Source: Niallia circulans NBRC 13626
Lineage (GTDB): Bacteria > Bacillota > Bacilli > Bacillales > Cytobacillaceae
DNA: 64,000 nucleotides
Assembly (NCBI RefSeq): GCF_001591585.1
Contig: NZ_BCVE01000002.1
Span: 1-64,000, forward strand
Direction: 5' to 3'
The number at the start of each line of letters is the position of its first letter. The stretch's first letter is position 1. Of the stretch, positions 16,843 through 25,162 are shown one piece after another. A program made the position numbers and the translations under genes. Below the pieces are notes generated by a model. That model was given only the letters and a program-made list of their open reading frames with translations. It had not been told where the DNA came from and did not search any database.

Positions 16843-17697
16843 TTACCTTTTGTACATATATCCAAGCTGCACTAGATAGTTCTGATACCTTAAAGTTGAT
16901 ATAGAACTGCGGTTATGATGTACAACAGGTAGTTGTCGTTTGAACGTCGTGCTTCTTGTCTGCTGCCGTGTCAATCTTGATAAATGGGTAAATGATGGTC
17001 TCGTTACCAAGCTTGACAGAAATGCGGATCGATTACTAGCTGGTATTCTTATCTCATTAAGATTTTGAATAATTTCCTGATCAGTTCTTATGGAAAAGCC
17101 ATGTCCGAAAAACCTCCCATCATCCAGAAGTATGGCATTTAGCCCTCTAAACCATGGAGCTGCTAAGTCAAAATCGGGATTTTCAAAGTAGATAATGTCA
17201 CCAGGCAAAAAACTATTGGAATTAAACGTAACAAGGCCGAGGTCTGTGTCAACATGCCAGCTGTATAGATAAAGATTGCGAAAATGAGTATCGAATGCAC
17301 TTTTCCCGATCGTCTGTAGTGTAGCATGATAAATGATAATAACAGCAGCAGTTGCACATTCAAATGCATAAAGCGAACTGTTCGAATAAATATCCATAAT
17401 AGCATCAGAAGGCTGCACATCCGGGCTCAGCGAGAACCCCCCGGCCGAGGTTAGTTGCCAGTAAGCAGGGTTGCACCGAGATTGCTCGAAAACAGTAAAC
17501 TGTGCCTCTGTTTCATTCATTGCTCTTGCACTATTAATGATATTTTTGCGCATTGTCAATTCGAACTGCAATTCCTCTAATGAAGGATAAGAATACATGT
17601 TATGATCATCTTGCATGTACTGCAAAATACTTCTTTCGATTTGATCCAATGGCCAATTTTCTGGAAGCTGAAAGGTTGTTCCTGCTATTTGTAACAT
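16843..17697 (-). CDS. tgl: spore coat protein-glutamine gamma-glutamyltransferase (transglutaminase)
   Basis: A 284-residue Tgl; the B. subtilis enzyme has 245. Matching segments include ENWPLDQIERSIL, LEELQFELTMRKNII, the active-site block YAFECATAAVIIIY (Cys114) and GRFFGHGFSI (His199). Tgl cross-links coat proteins through epsilon-(gamma-glutamyl)lysine bonds late in sporulation. The position of B. subtilis Glu187 (in RGEN) is Leu186 here (RGLN), while Glu113 next to the Cys is kept. A basic 40-residue tail after the conserved region is extra. ATG 17697 is preferred: the ATG four codons upstream is part of its ribosome site GGAGGAG. Confidence 0.85.
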   Translation of the reverse strand: MLQIAGTTFQLPENWPLDQIERSILQYMQDDHNMYSYPSLEELQFELTMRKNIINSARAMNETEAQFTVFEQSRCNPAYWQLTSAGGFSLSPDVQPSDAIMDIYSNSSLYAFECATAAVIIIYHATLQTIGKSAFDTHFRNLYLYSWHVDTDLGLVTFNSNSFLPGDIIYFENPDFDLAAPWFRGLNAILLDDGRFFGHGFSIRTDQEIIQNLNEIRIPASNRSAFLSSLVTRPSFTHLSRLTRQQTRSTTFKRQLPVVHHNRSSISTLRYQNYLVQLGYMYKR

Positions 17698-17919
17698 TTG
17701 CTCCTCCATTCAACACTTTTCTTGCTGGGTATAATTTAAGATATTCTCCTTCCCGCTCAAAAATGTACTTAATTCTCATTGGCTATTAAGAAGCAAATAG
17801 TCTGTCACCGATATTTCTCGCCCAATCTTTTTTGCTATTGGCATTGTAAAAGTATAAATAGCATGTATGCTTAAACAAAACAAAGAGCAATGCTTGGAAG
17901 CATCACCCTAAAAAATCAT

Positions 17920-18354
17920 TTAAAAACATGTAAACGAAACAATTCTTCTTGTATCAATACCAAAAATCATCCAAAACCTGCCGTTCCATCTAAAACCAGC
18001 TACAGATCTTGGTCCTATGAAAACAGGAAAAAACCAAAAGCTATCTCCATTACTTAGCCATATATAAGTATTTCGAAACATGCACAAGCTAATGGCACCT
18101 GGATCAATCGCAAATGGTGAAGCCGCTGCTTGCTGCGGAATAAACGGTGGAGGAGGTGCTGTTGGAGCTTGTGAAGGTTGTAATCCAGGTATACCTGATG
18201 GTCCTCCGAATCCAGGTATACCTCCAGGGCCTCCAACTCCAGGACCTGGGATACCTGGAGTTCCTATAGGTCCTGGCGCTGATGGGAATAGAAAATTCAG
18301 TCTCTCTGATTGTTGATAGGCATTCACAGCAGGATATACTTCTTGATTATACAT
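17920..18354 (-). CDS. Gly/Pro-rich spore-coat-like protein with collagen-like stretch
   Basis: A 144-residue protein. Residues 1-25 are polar with NAYQQSERLNFLFP; residues 26-62 are a collagen-like Gly-Pro-Ile run (PGIPGPGVGGPGG and similar); 63-85 are Pro/Ala/Gln-rich; residues 88-144 form a compact aromatic domain (FRNTYIWLSNGDSFWFFPVF, RSVAGFRWNGRFW, GIDTRRIVSFTCF). I believe the last part recurs in Bacillaceae proteins of unknown function, but I cannot name it. ATG 18354 follows AAGGTGG at 10 bases. Position between tgl and cwlJ suggests a coat or germination role. Confidence 0.65.
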   Translation of the reverse strand: MYNQEVYPAVNAYQQSERLNFLFPSAPGPIGTPGIPGPGVGGPGGIPGFGGPSGIPGLQPSQAPTAPPPPFIPQQAAASPFAIDPGAISLCMFRNTYIWLSNGDSFWFFPVFIGPRSVAGFRWNGRFWMIFGIDTRRIVSFTCF

Positions 18355-18564
18355 ACAAACATAACCACCTTATTTTTTATCAATGTCTAAAGTATTGTAT
18401 GTTTTCTTGATTTTTAGGTAGCTTATCCGTTGTATAAATGCATGCCTATTTTCTTCCATAACTAGTTTGGCAGCTTAAAATATGGGGTATATTTAAATCT
18501 TTCCCTCTAAAAAAAGCCAAAAATATGCAAATAACATGCATGTTTTCAGCTTATTTATAAATGT

Positions 18565-19005
18565 TCATCCTCTATAAACACTTTCACAAGTTCCGGCCTT
18601 TGGTTCATAAAAACAATGTTGTTTAAATTGACCAGTAAAAGGCTGATCATACCATGTGGATGGACAAGGACCATATGGATTAAAGTACCACAAAGCAAAT
18701 TTTGCGGGATGATCTCTCCAGTATTTCACATTTTGAAGCGCTAACCGTCTTTCCGATTCTCTTGCTCTTTGATAAAAGACATTTCCTTTTTGAACAGCTT
18801 CAAAAGAGTAATTTCCCCCTTGAACATGAAAAATGACTTGTTCAACGGTACGTAAATCTTTAAAATCTAAACAATCTCCAACAACACGGTTTACAATTAC
18901 ATTTCCGACATAGAGCATTCCTTGGTTTCCTTCACCTTCCGCTTCCGCTCTCATCATTCTTGCCATTAAATCAATATCTGCATCCCTGTATGCTATTCTT
19001 GCCAT
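18565..19005 (-). CDS. cwlJ: spore cortex-lytic hydrolase CwlJ
   Basis: A 146-residue protein of the hydrolase_2 (SleB/CwlJ) family, close in length to B. subtilis CwlJ (142). Conserved blocks are LMARMMRAEAEGEGNQGMLY with the catalytic Glu, GNVIVNRV, FYQRARESERRLA, and the C-terminal AKFALWYFNPYGPCPSTWYD. No signal peptide, as usual for CwlJ, which is made in the mother cell, fixed to the coat, and triggered by Ca-dipicolinate to degrade cortex. The start follows GGAGGTG. Its usual partner gerQ is not adjacent here. Confidence 0.93.
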   Translation of the reverse strand: MARIAYRDADIDLMARMMRAEAEGEGNQGMLYVGNVIVNRVVGDCLDFKDLRTVEQVIFHVQGGNYSFEAVQKGNVFYQRARESERRLALQNVKYWRDHPAKFALWYFNPYGPCPSTWYDQPFTGQFKQHCFYEPKAGTCESVYRG

Positions 19006-19283
19006 TTTTTCACCTCCAAAATATTTTATGAGAAAAAAATACCTTATAGACCTTAAGCAGGAAATATTGATCCCCCCTTTTAACTGGCACAGGATGCTGT
19101 AAGTTATAATTTACATTTTTCTATTTCTTTTTCTTGCCTATCATATATTGTCACTTTATCGTTGATTTTTTAACATTTTATTTATTATCTTTTTATGAAG
19201 ATATCGAAGTTTATTTTCATCATAAGTGAATAAGGCTTTCGGAATTATGTATAGGTGGATGACGCTATATTGTTTCCCAACAT

Positions 19284-20216
19284 CTATTCACTATATAAAT
19301 CACTCAATATTAAAATTTTCCTTTTTATTTCAGCCTTTAGCTCTACGGGTTCAACGACTTTTGCATGGTTCCCCATTTGTATGAAATAGTCAGATAAAAA
19401 GTCTATTTCTGTTTCACTTATTGAACCATTCATGACTCCATACCCTTTACTGTCAATTGTAAGTTTATAATAAAGCGAAACATTCGATTTATATTTTTCT
19501 ACTCCTATCGGTGTTAATTCCACCTTAAGGTCATACTTTTTCTTTGTTTGTAACATTGTAATCATCTCATGTAAGCTGGTTTCTTTTAGATTTAAATTAT
19601 CCCTTCTGTCACTTAATTCAACTTCCGAAATACGATCACACCGAAAAAGTCTAAAATCTTTCCTAAGATAACAATACGAAGGACAATACCATCTTCCATA
19701 TTGCGAAAATAACCCAACTGGTTGAATCTCTCTTTTAACACCCAAGTAAGAAATCCAAAGCGACTCATTTTCGATTGCTGCCATAAATAGCTCTTTTAAT
19801 AAAGGACTTTCTTTACTCTGATTATCTATTTTAAAATCAATCTTATTTTTGATTAAATCTATTTCCTCTTTCATCTTTCCGTTTAAATTCAGATAAAATT
19901 TTCTTATGATTGACTGATATTCTGATTCAAAAGGTAGGCTGATAAAATGTTTTAAAGACAAAAGAGCAAAAAAAATAGAGAGAGTTTCCTCTTTTGTAAA
20001 AGAGACAGCAAGTAAATTTCTCTCTTCTAAAACTCGATATCCTCCGTTAGCCCCTACCTCTGAAATTAATGGTACCCCTAAAATACTTAATTCTTCTAAA
20101 TCCCTTAGAATCGTTCTTCTTGAAACATTAAATTCCTTTGCTAAATCGTCTACCTTAAACTTTTTGACTCGATTAATATACAATCTTAATTCATTTAACC
20201 TAATTGCCTTGCTCAA
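19284..20216 (-). CDS. YafY-type HTH/WYL-domain transcriptional regulator
   Basis: A 310-residue regulator. Residues 1-65 are a winged helix (DDLAKEFNVSRRTILRDLEEL), then the WYL core at about 150-210 (WISYLGVKREIQPVGLFSQYGRWYCPSYC, RLFRCDRIS) and a WCX-like C-terminal domain (residues 225-305). WYL domains bind nucleotides or small ligands. The start is TTG 20216, set by AAGAGGTGA nine bases away. It is divergent from a DJ-1/PfpI gene at 20314, probably its target. Confidence 0.85.
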   Translation of the reverse strand: MSKAIRLNELRLYINRVKKFKVDDLAKEFNVSRRTILRDLEELSILGVPLISEVGANGGYRVLEERNLLAVSFTKEETLSIFFALLSLKHFISLPFESEYQSIIRKFYLNLNGKMKEEIDLIKNKIDFKIDNQSKESPLLKELFMAAIENESLWISYLGVKREIQPVGLFSQYGRWYCPSYCYLRKDFRLFRCDRISEVELSDRRDNLNLKETSLHEMITMLQTKKKYDLKVELTPIGVEKYKSNVSLYYKLTIDSKGYGVMNGSISETEIDFLSDYFIQMGNHAKVVEPVELKAEIKRKILILSDLYSE

Positions 20217-20313
20217 AATTTTTCACCTCTTTTGCTAATTGTGTCATCATTTGTCACTATTACATTATATACTGAAGAAAGTATCATAATTGAATTTTCA
20301 GGAGGAATTAAGC

Positions 20314-20919
20314 ATGAACCAAACCGAAAAAAAAGAGATTTTAATTGTTATTTTGAACGAATTTGCTGATTGGGAAATATCTTATGTAGCATCTTTCTTA
20401 AATAATACAGATAAGTATATCTCTAAGATTGTTAGTGTAAGTGAGGGTGTTATAACATCAATCGGCGGATTAAACGTTCTTCCAGATTACACCTTAGAAA
20501 GTGCCCCCGAAGATTTTTACGGTTTAATACTAATTGGAGGAAACTCTTGGCGTAAACCAGTAAGCAATAAAGTCATTCCCATAATAGAAAAGGCACTTAC
20601 AATGGATATTCCAGTAGGGGCAATATGTGATGCGACAGTTTTTATGGGAGTCAATGGTTGGTTAAATGAAGTAAAGCATACAAGCAATGAACTTCATGAT
20701 TTGAAAACTTATGCACAAGACAACTACACCAATGAGAAGAATTATCTATTAGAACAAGCAGTTACTGACAGAAAAATTGTGACAGCAAATGGAACAGCTT
20801 CATTAGAATTTGCAAGAGAAATTCTTGAATTATTAGAAGCATATCCTAAGGATTATATTAATCAACTTTATCAATTTCATAAATTAGGTTATTACGAGGC
20901 AAAAAAGATTAGTTTGTAA
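20314..20919 (+). CDS. DJ-1/PfpI family protein
   Basis: A 201-residue glutamine-amidotransferase-like protein. The fold markers are ILIVILNEFADWEISY at the N-terminus, LILIGGNSWR, and the nucleophile elbow GAICDATVFMG with Cys105; in most members the elbow is AICHG, so the residue after Cys is unusual. C-terminal VTANGTASLEFAREI is typical. Members are chaperone-like glyoxalases, proteases or stress proteins. ATG 20314 is chosen because AGGAGG stands 8 bases before it; a TTG eight codons upstream lacks a site. Divergent WYL regulator. Confidence 0.85.
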   Translation: MNQTEKKEILIVILNEFADWEISYVASFLNNTDKYISKIVSVSEGVITSIGGLNVLPDYTLESAPEDFYGLILIGGNSWRKPVSNKVIPIIEKALTMDIPVGAICDATVFMGVNGWLNEVKHTSNELHDLKTYAQDNYTNEKNYLLEQAVTDRKIVTANGTASLEFAREILELLEAYPKDYINQLYQFHKLGYYEAKKISL

Positions 20920-20933
20920 ATATCAACTATTCA

Positions 20934-20980
20934 CAATGTCCATAATTATCAAGATGGAAAATTATGGACATTGCGTTTTG
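20934..20980 (+). terminator. strong hairpin after the DJ-1 gene
   Basis: CAATGTCCATAATT / AATTATGGACATTG, a perfect 14-bp stem with a 12-base loop, then CGTTTTG. No gene is seen from here to 21129. Confidence 0.7.
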
Positions 20981-21129
20981 ACAACCTTTACTTTCCAACT
21001 TCTTTGTATAAGAAAATCATGGAAATCTGATGCTCCTTTAAATTTTCATCTTCCTTTTCCCCCGCTGCGTTAACTTAATAGCTTCAACGCAAGCTGTTTT
21101 ATCCTTCTTAGACCAATGTACTCGTTTGT

Positions 21130-21693
21130 TCAAGAAGAAAAAGATAAACCTTTCAGATCGAATTGGCTATACAGCCAATCTATTGCATCCTTAATATCCT
21201 CAGCGATATATTCAATTTCTATGTCTTTTATTTTTTCGTAGTGTTCGTTTAATGCTGAATGACCTGCACCTGTTTTTACCAGTATCTTGATACTATTCGT
21301 TTTAGAAGCAGCTAACATATCACTCCATCTATCACCTATAACCACACAATTTTTTAAGTTTAATTTGTATTTTTCAGCACCATTGATAAGCATACCTGTA
21401 TTGGGTTTTCTGCAATTGCACCCTTCGCTCCGACTATGTGGACAAATAAATATATCATCAAAGCCAATTTTAGTAAGTTCCTCCATAAATTCTTGTGAAG
21501 TTGCTTTTCCCTCTGATATTCCTGGTTGATTTGTAAAGGAGAGTACTTTTATTCCATCTTCCTTCAATTTACTTATTTGTTGCTGAGAATCAGAAAACAA
21601 GGTAAATTTACCAGGATAGTGTACAGTGTCATCTCCACCAATTGTTCCATCTCTATCTAAAAATACTGCCTCTATTTTACGATTATGATTCAT
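21130..21693 (-). CDS. HAD-IIIA family phosphatase (GmhB/histidinol-phosphatase type)
   Basis: A 187-residue HAD hydrolase. The catalytic DxDGT motif is FLDRDGTIGG near residue 13, motif II is SFTNQPGIS, motif III Lys sits in CNCRKPNTG, and motif IV is GDRWSDM. The zinc site of the GmhB group is present as CPHSRSEGCNC. Family substrates are heptose bisphosphate, histidinol phosphate or nucleotides; none is indicated by the neighbours. ATG 21693 lies 10 bases from AAGGAG; a TTG three codons upstream is too close to that site. Confidence 0.85.
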   Translation of the reverse strand: MNHNRKIEAVFLDRDGTIGGDDTVHYPGKFTLFSDSQQQISKLKEDGIKVLSFTNQPGISEGKATSQEFMEELTKIGFDDIFICPHSRSEGCNCRKPNTGMLINGAEKYKLNLKNCVVIGDRWSDMLAASKTNSIKILVKTGAGHSALNEHYEKIKDIEIEYIAEDIKDAIDWLYSQFDLKGLSFSS

Positions 21694-21702
21694 GTAAAAC
21701 AA

Positions 21703-22177
21703 TCTCCTTCCCCCCGATATTAAGTAAATAATTATTTTAAACTACTTCCCTTAAAGTTTGGGAAGATACATAAGTTCATTTTCCAATGTAGAAATCTTCA
21801 AGAATGTCTGTTAGACAATACTTTTATACTACTCCTGGTTTTTTATTATCACTATAGCAGAACGTACGTTTCGCAGCAATCAGATATTTGTTCTTTTACC
21901 AAACATTCGATTAAAAATCCTTTTGGATTAACACCCGAATTTTTAGTAGAAAATAATCCCTTACATTAAAATTATTTAAATGAAAAATAAATGCATAACT
22001 TGGCATGCTAATTTATCAACATCAGCTAAGTTATGTATGCAATGAAATGTTAAAGTATTCACAAATATATTCTAATTAAGTATCCATACATAATACAGAC
22101 ACCTCCTATCCTTGGTTTGATGGAGGCGCCCGAATTTTTCAAACTTATTCTTCTATAGTACTTTGGCTTATTATTAA
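21703..22177. other. intergenic, no gene seen
   Basis: A 475-base AT-rich gap between two minus-strand genes. It holds an imperfect stem (CATAACTT at about 21991 with AAGTTATG at about 22027) and a weak GCCTCC/GGAGGTG stem near 22104-22130 that could end the flavohemoprotein transcript. Nothing coding is supported. Confidence 0.4.
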
Positions 22178-23398
22178 TTATTCCTCACCCAAGATAGCTA
22201 AAGGGCTGAAGGATTCAAAGTGAATGTAACTTCTGGGTACTCCAATTTTGTCTAAGATTGAGACGATAGCTTGCATGAAAGGAACAGATCCGCATAAATA
22301 AACTTCTGTATCTTTATTCTTTATAACTGAATTAAGTAAATCCTGATTCACATAGCCTTTTAGATAAAAGTCAAGCCCTTGTTTGTCTTCTGTAGTTGGC
22401 GAATCATAACAAACTAGCGTTTTTAAGTTGGTATGACGTTTTTCTAACTGCTTTATATGCTCTTTAAAAGGATGATACTTACTGTTTTTGGTAGCATATA
22501 TTAATGTAACTTCACGATTAGGTTGTTCTGAAACAACTGAGTTTAACATACTCAAAATAGGAGTAATTCCAATTCCCCCACTAACTAAAACTAATGAAGT
22601 ATCTTTGGTATCTAAAACAAAATCACCCGCAGGGGCGGAAAATAGTAAAATATCTCCTTCCTTTATTTCATTATGTAAATAGTTCGAAACAATTCCCTCA
22701 GGAGTGCTTCGATCATCATCCTCTCTTTTGACGCTGATTCGGTAATAATCCTTACCAGGTGCTTCCGATATGCTGTAATGCCGAATGTGTGTGTATTTCT
22801 CACCAGGTATTGTAGCTTTAAGTGTTAAATATTGACCTGGTTTGTAGATCGCCATTTCCTTGCCATCTTTAGGCTTTAAATAAAAAGAGGTTACATCTTC
22901 ACTTTCCTTTATTTTTTTTTCAATATAAAAATCTTTATATCCTTCCCACCCGCCAGCTTGTTTTTTTGTTTCTTCATATAATTTTTCTTCCAAACTTATA
23001 AAAGCATCGGAAATGTAGCTATATGCCTTTTCCCAAGCATTAATAATTTCATCTGTAGCAGCGTCACCCAGTACATCTTTAACTGCTTGCAATAATGTTT
23101 CTCCCACTACCGGATACTGTTCTGCTTTAATTCCGATAGCACGGTGCTTTTGAGATATTCTCTCGATAACAGGTTTAATAGCATCCAAATTTGTAATATA
23201 CTCTCCAGCAGCATAAACAGTGTAACCTAATGCCTCTTGTTGAATTCCTCTTTTTTGATTTGTCTGGTTGAAGATATTATACAAGTCAGGTGCTTTTTCA
23301 AAGAGTAGTTTATAGAATCTTAAACCAATTTCCTTGCTGTGCTCCTTTAGTATGGGAGCAGTTGATTGAACAATTAATATCGTTTTTTCTTCTAACAT
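22178..23398 (-). CDS. hmp: flavohemoprotein (nitric oxide dioxygenase)
   Basis: A 406-residue Hmp: globin domain (about 1-140, with FNQTNQKRGIQQEAL and the proximal region KHRAIGIKAEQYPVVGE), FAD-binding domain (150-255, GQYLTLKA, RHYSIS) and NAD-binding domain (265-400, LVSGGIGITPILSML, YLCGSVPFM). It turns NO into nitrate with O2 and NAD(P)H. The start is ATG 23398 (MLEEKTILIVQ), set by AAAGAGGTG at 6 bases; an ATG nine codons earlier lacks a site. An inverted repeat at 23444-23468 may be its operator. Confidence 0.93.
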   Translation of the reverse strand: MLEEKTILIVQSTAPILKEHSKEIGLRFYKLLFEKAPDLYNIFNQTNQKRGIQQEALGYTVYAAGEYITNLDAIKPVIERISQKHRAIGIKAEQYPVVGETLLQAVKDVLGDAATDEIINAWEKAYSYISDAFISLEEKLYEETKKQAGGWEGYKDFYIEKKIKESEDVTSFYLKPKDGKEMAIYKPGQYLTLKATIPGEKYTHIRHYSISEAPGKDYYRISVKREDDDRSTPEGIVSNYLHNEIKEGDILLFSAPAGDFVLDTKDTSLVLVSGGIGITPILSMLNSVVSEQPNREVTLIYATKNSKYHPFKEHIKQLEKRHTNLKTLVCYDSPTTEDKQGLDFYLKGYVNQDLLNSVIKNKDTEVYLCGSVPFMQAIVSILDKIGVPRSYIHFESFSPLAILGEE

Positions 23399-23443
23399 GC
23401 TATACACCTCTTTAGATAAGTTCATTATTCTTGCAGCAGCTAA

Positions 23444-23468
23444 ATAGTTTAGCTAAAAATCAAACTAT
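23444..23468. promoter_or_regulatory. inverted repeat upstream of hmp
   Basis: ATAGTTT and AAACTAT, 7-bp arms 11 bases apart, 46 bp before the hmp ATG. It could be the site of a nitrosative-stress regulator, but it is not a clear NsrR consensus. A possible minus-strand -10 (TATTAT) lies just upstream near 23480. Confidence 0.35.
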
Positions 23469-23596
23469 CTCTTCCTTTTATAATAGAATAGGCAGACGTC
23501 TAAATAAAAAAGAGCTTCACGCTAGTTTCTCCCAAAAGTTGGTCTTTTACCCTAGCCTTTTGGTGACAGTACCCAATCTGCTGAGATCAAATTGCT

Positions 23597-24314
23597 CTAT
23601 TTTCCATGTGCTTCTTTACTAGAAATATTCTTCTTAGATATATACAAATTATTAGTATTATCTACTCCCGCATAGAAAATCTCTGAACAACTCTTAATTT
23701 TTTGCTTCCTAAATTCAGCTGTCAACCATTCCTTATCTAAACCAGCAGTTGTTAAGTTTTCCTCCAATAATTCTCCATCAATGATAATATCTTTTTTGAT
23801 AATTGAACTTGTTGTTTGAATGTGTATATCAAAAGGCGTAAGTGGTCGCTTATTTGAATTGAGCAATACAGATAAACTACCGTCAGTTTCCAGTATGGCA
23901 AATTCTACATCGGCAATATGAAAAACATCTTTCGACCTTAATTTCATCATTAATTCATTTATCGTTAACTTCATTTGCTTCATATTCTCATACACAATTA
24001 TCCCGTTTTTAACCAATGTAACTGATTCAGAATTGATTAATTTCCTTAACTTCCAACTTTTCAAGCCTAAATAACTAGATAATACTGTTAAGATAGCAAA
24101 CATTATAAAAGCAGTGGTGGCTGATAGTGTAGGAAAATCTTCATTAATAAAATCATTTGCAATTAATGACCCCATTGAAACTGCCATAACAAAATCAACA
24201 AAATTCATCTGTGATATAAATCTGGTACCGATTTTTCGACTGAGAAATAATGCTAAAATATATATTACAATACTCTTCAGTATAGTAATAAAAAAATATC
24301 TCCCATTTATGCAT
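23597..24314 (-). pseudogene. DUF421 (YetF/YrbG) membrane protein, frameshifted in a T7 tract
   Basis: A 203-codon frame runs from 24208 to 23597 and lacks the first membrane helix of the family. Upstream, the same frame continues without a start as far as 24290, coding ILKSIVIYILALFLSRKIG. ATG 24314 (MHKWEIFF, after AAGGATGG) is in the other frame. Removing one T from the T7 run (24290-24296) joins the two into 238 residues, the length of the paralogue at 27002-27712 (236). Family features: two or three N-terminal helices, then the soluble DUF421 domain with VTLVKNGIIVYENM and the DGELLEENL motif. Lesion could be mutation, slippage-controlled switch or sequencing error. Confidence 0.7.
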
Positions 24315-24522
24315 TACCATCCTTAAATTTATTATTCTTTAAGTAGTTTGTAGAGAAATTAATAAGCTATTCACTTTTCTTAATAAATCTAGTTCTCTAT
24401 GTATGAATGTTTTTTATTCAACTTAAATTAAGCTAAGTCCACTTTTTTAGAATTCACTCCCTAGGTGCAAAAAACAAAATTTTATTTTTTTACGCTTGAT
24501 TTTTTAAAAATTATCTATTATA

Positions 24523-24556
24523 TTTTAGTTAGTAATTGATTAATCACTAACTAAAA
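24523..24556. promoter_or_regulatory. TetR operator upstream of the tetR gene
   Basis: TTTTAGTTAGT and ACTAACTAAAA form perfect 11-bp arms around 12 bases. The inner 20 bp (24530-24549, TAGTAATTGATTAATCACTA) closely match a second site at 25117-25136. Confidence 0.7.
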
Positions 24557-24568
24557 GGTGGGAGTTTT

Positions 24569-25093
24569 TTGAAAGAAAAGCAAAATATGAGTAATCGCCG
24601 AGATGAAATTTTATCTGCTGCCATTGAAGTGTTTGCGCAAGAAGGATATTACCGGGCAACAACAATGAAGGTTGCAAATAAAGCAGAGATTTCTCAGCCC
24701 TATATATTCCGTTTTTTTTCTTCAAAAGAACTATTACTAGAAGAAGCCTTAAAATTATCGTGGTCTAGAATTCAAGCTGCTTTTTCACAAGTTATCCAAT
24801 CTGCTTCTGTAGAAAATCTAGAAATAGAACTTATTCAGGCTTATGAAGAAATTATGAGGAATTATGAAAATGAAATCTTGCTGCAAATGCAGGCTCAAAC
24901 AATAAGAGAAACTAATATCGTTACGCTTATGCAAGAGGAGTTTTTAAAGATACAATCCATCGTATATACAGCCTTTCAAACAGCTGGTGTCTCTAACCCC
25001 TCTGAAAAAACTTTATTATTTTTAGCCCGTGGAATGCTGTGTAACATATCCCTAGCTTTAAATTTGCCAAAATTAATGGAAATAGACGACTAA
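24569..25093 (+). CDS. TetR family transcriptional regulator
   Basis: A 174-residue TetR protein. Residues 8-55 form the DNA-binding domain (RRDEILSAAIEVFAQEGYYRATTMKVANKAEISQPYIFRFFSSKE); the C-terminal helices form the ligand pocket and dimer face. The likely start is TTG 24569, five bases after GGTGGGAG; the ATG at 24587 has no site. A large dyad covers its promoter and a near copy precedes the epimerase gene at 25163, so it probably represses itself and that gene. Inducer unknown. Confidence 0.85.
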   Translation: MKEKQNMSNRRDEILSAAIEVFAQEGYYRATTMKVANKAEISQPYIFRFFSSKELLLEEALKLSWSRIQAAFSQVIQSASVENLEIELIQAYEEIMRNYENEILLQMQAQTIRETNIVTLMQEEFLKIQSIVYTAFQTAGVSNPSEKTLLFLARGMLCNISLALNLPKLMEIDD

Positions 25094-25116
25094 CTATCGT
25101 CTATTTTATTAAAAAA

Positions 25117-25136
25117 TAGTTATTGATCAATCACTA
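25117..25136. promoter_or_regulatory. second TetR operator, before the epimerase gene
   Basis: TAGTTATTGATCAATCACTA matches its own reverse complement at 18 of 20 positions and the site at 24530-24549 at 17 of 20. It lies 26 bp before ATG 25163. Confidence 0.65.
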
Positions 25137-25162
25137 AATAAAATAGAAAGGCTGAACTTATT

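Noticed and set aside
18080-18316. Gly/Pro-rich frame on the plus strand
   Set aside because: It is the reverse complement of the collagen-like repeats of the coat-like protein; GGN/CCN repeats are open on both strands.
21991-22040. Stem CATAACTT / AAGTTATG as a riboswitch or terminator
   Set aside because: Imperfect, AT-rich, no T tract, and no conserved motif of a known riboswitch class.
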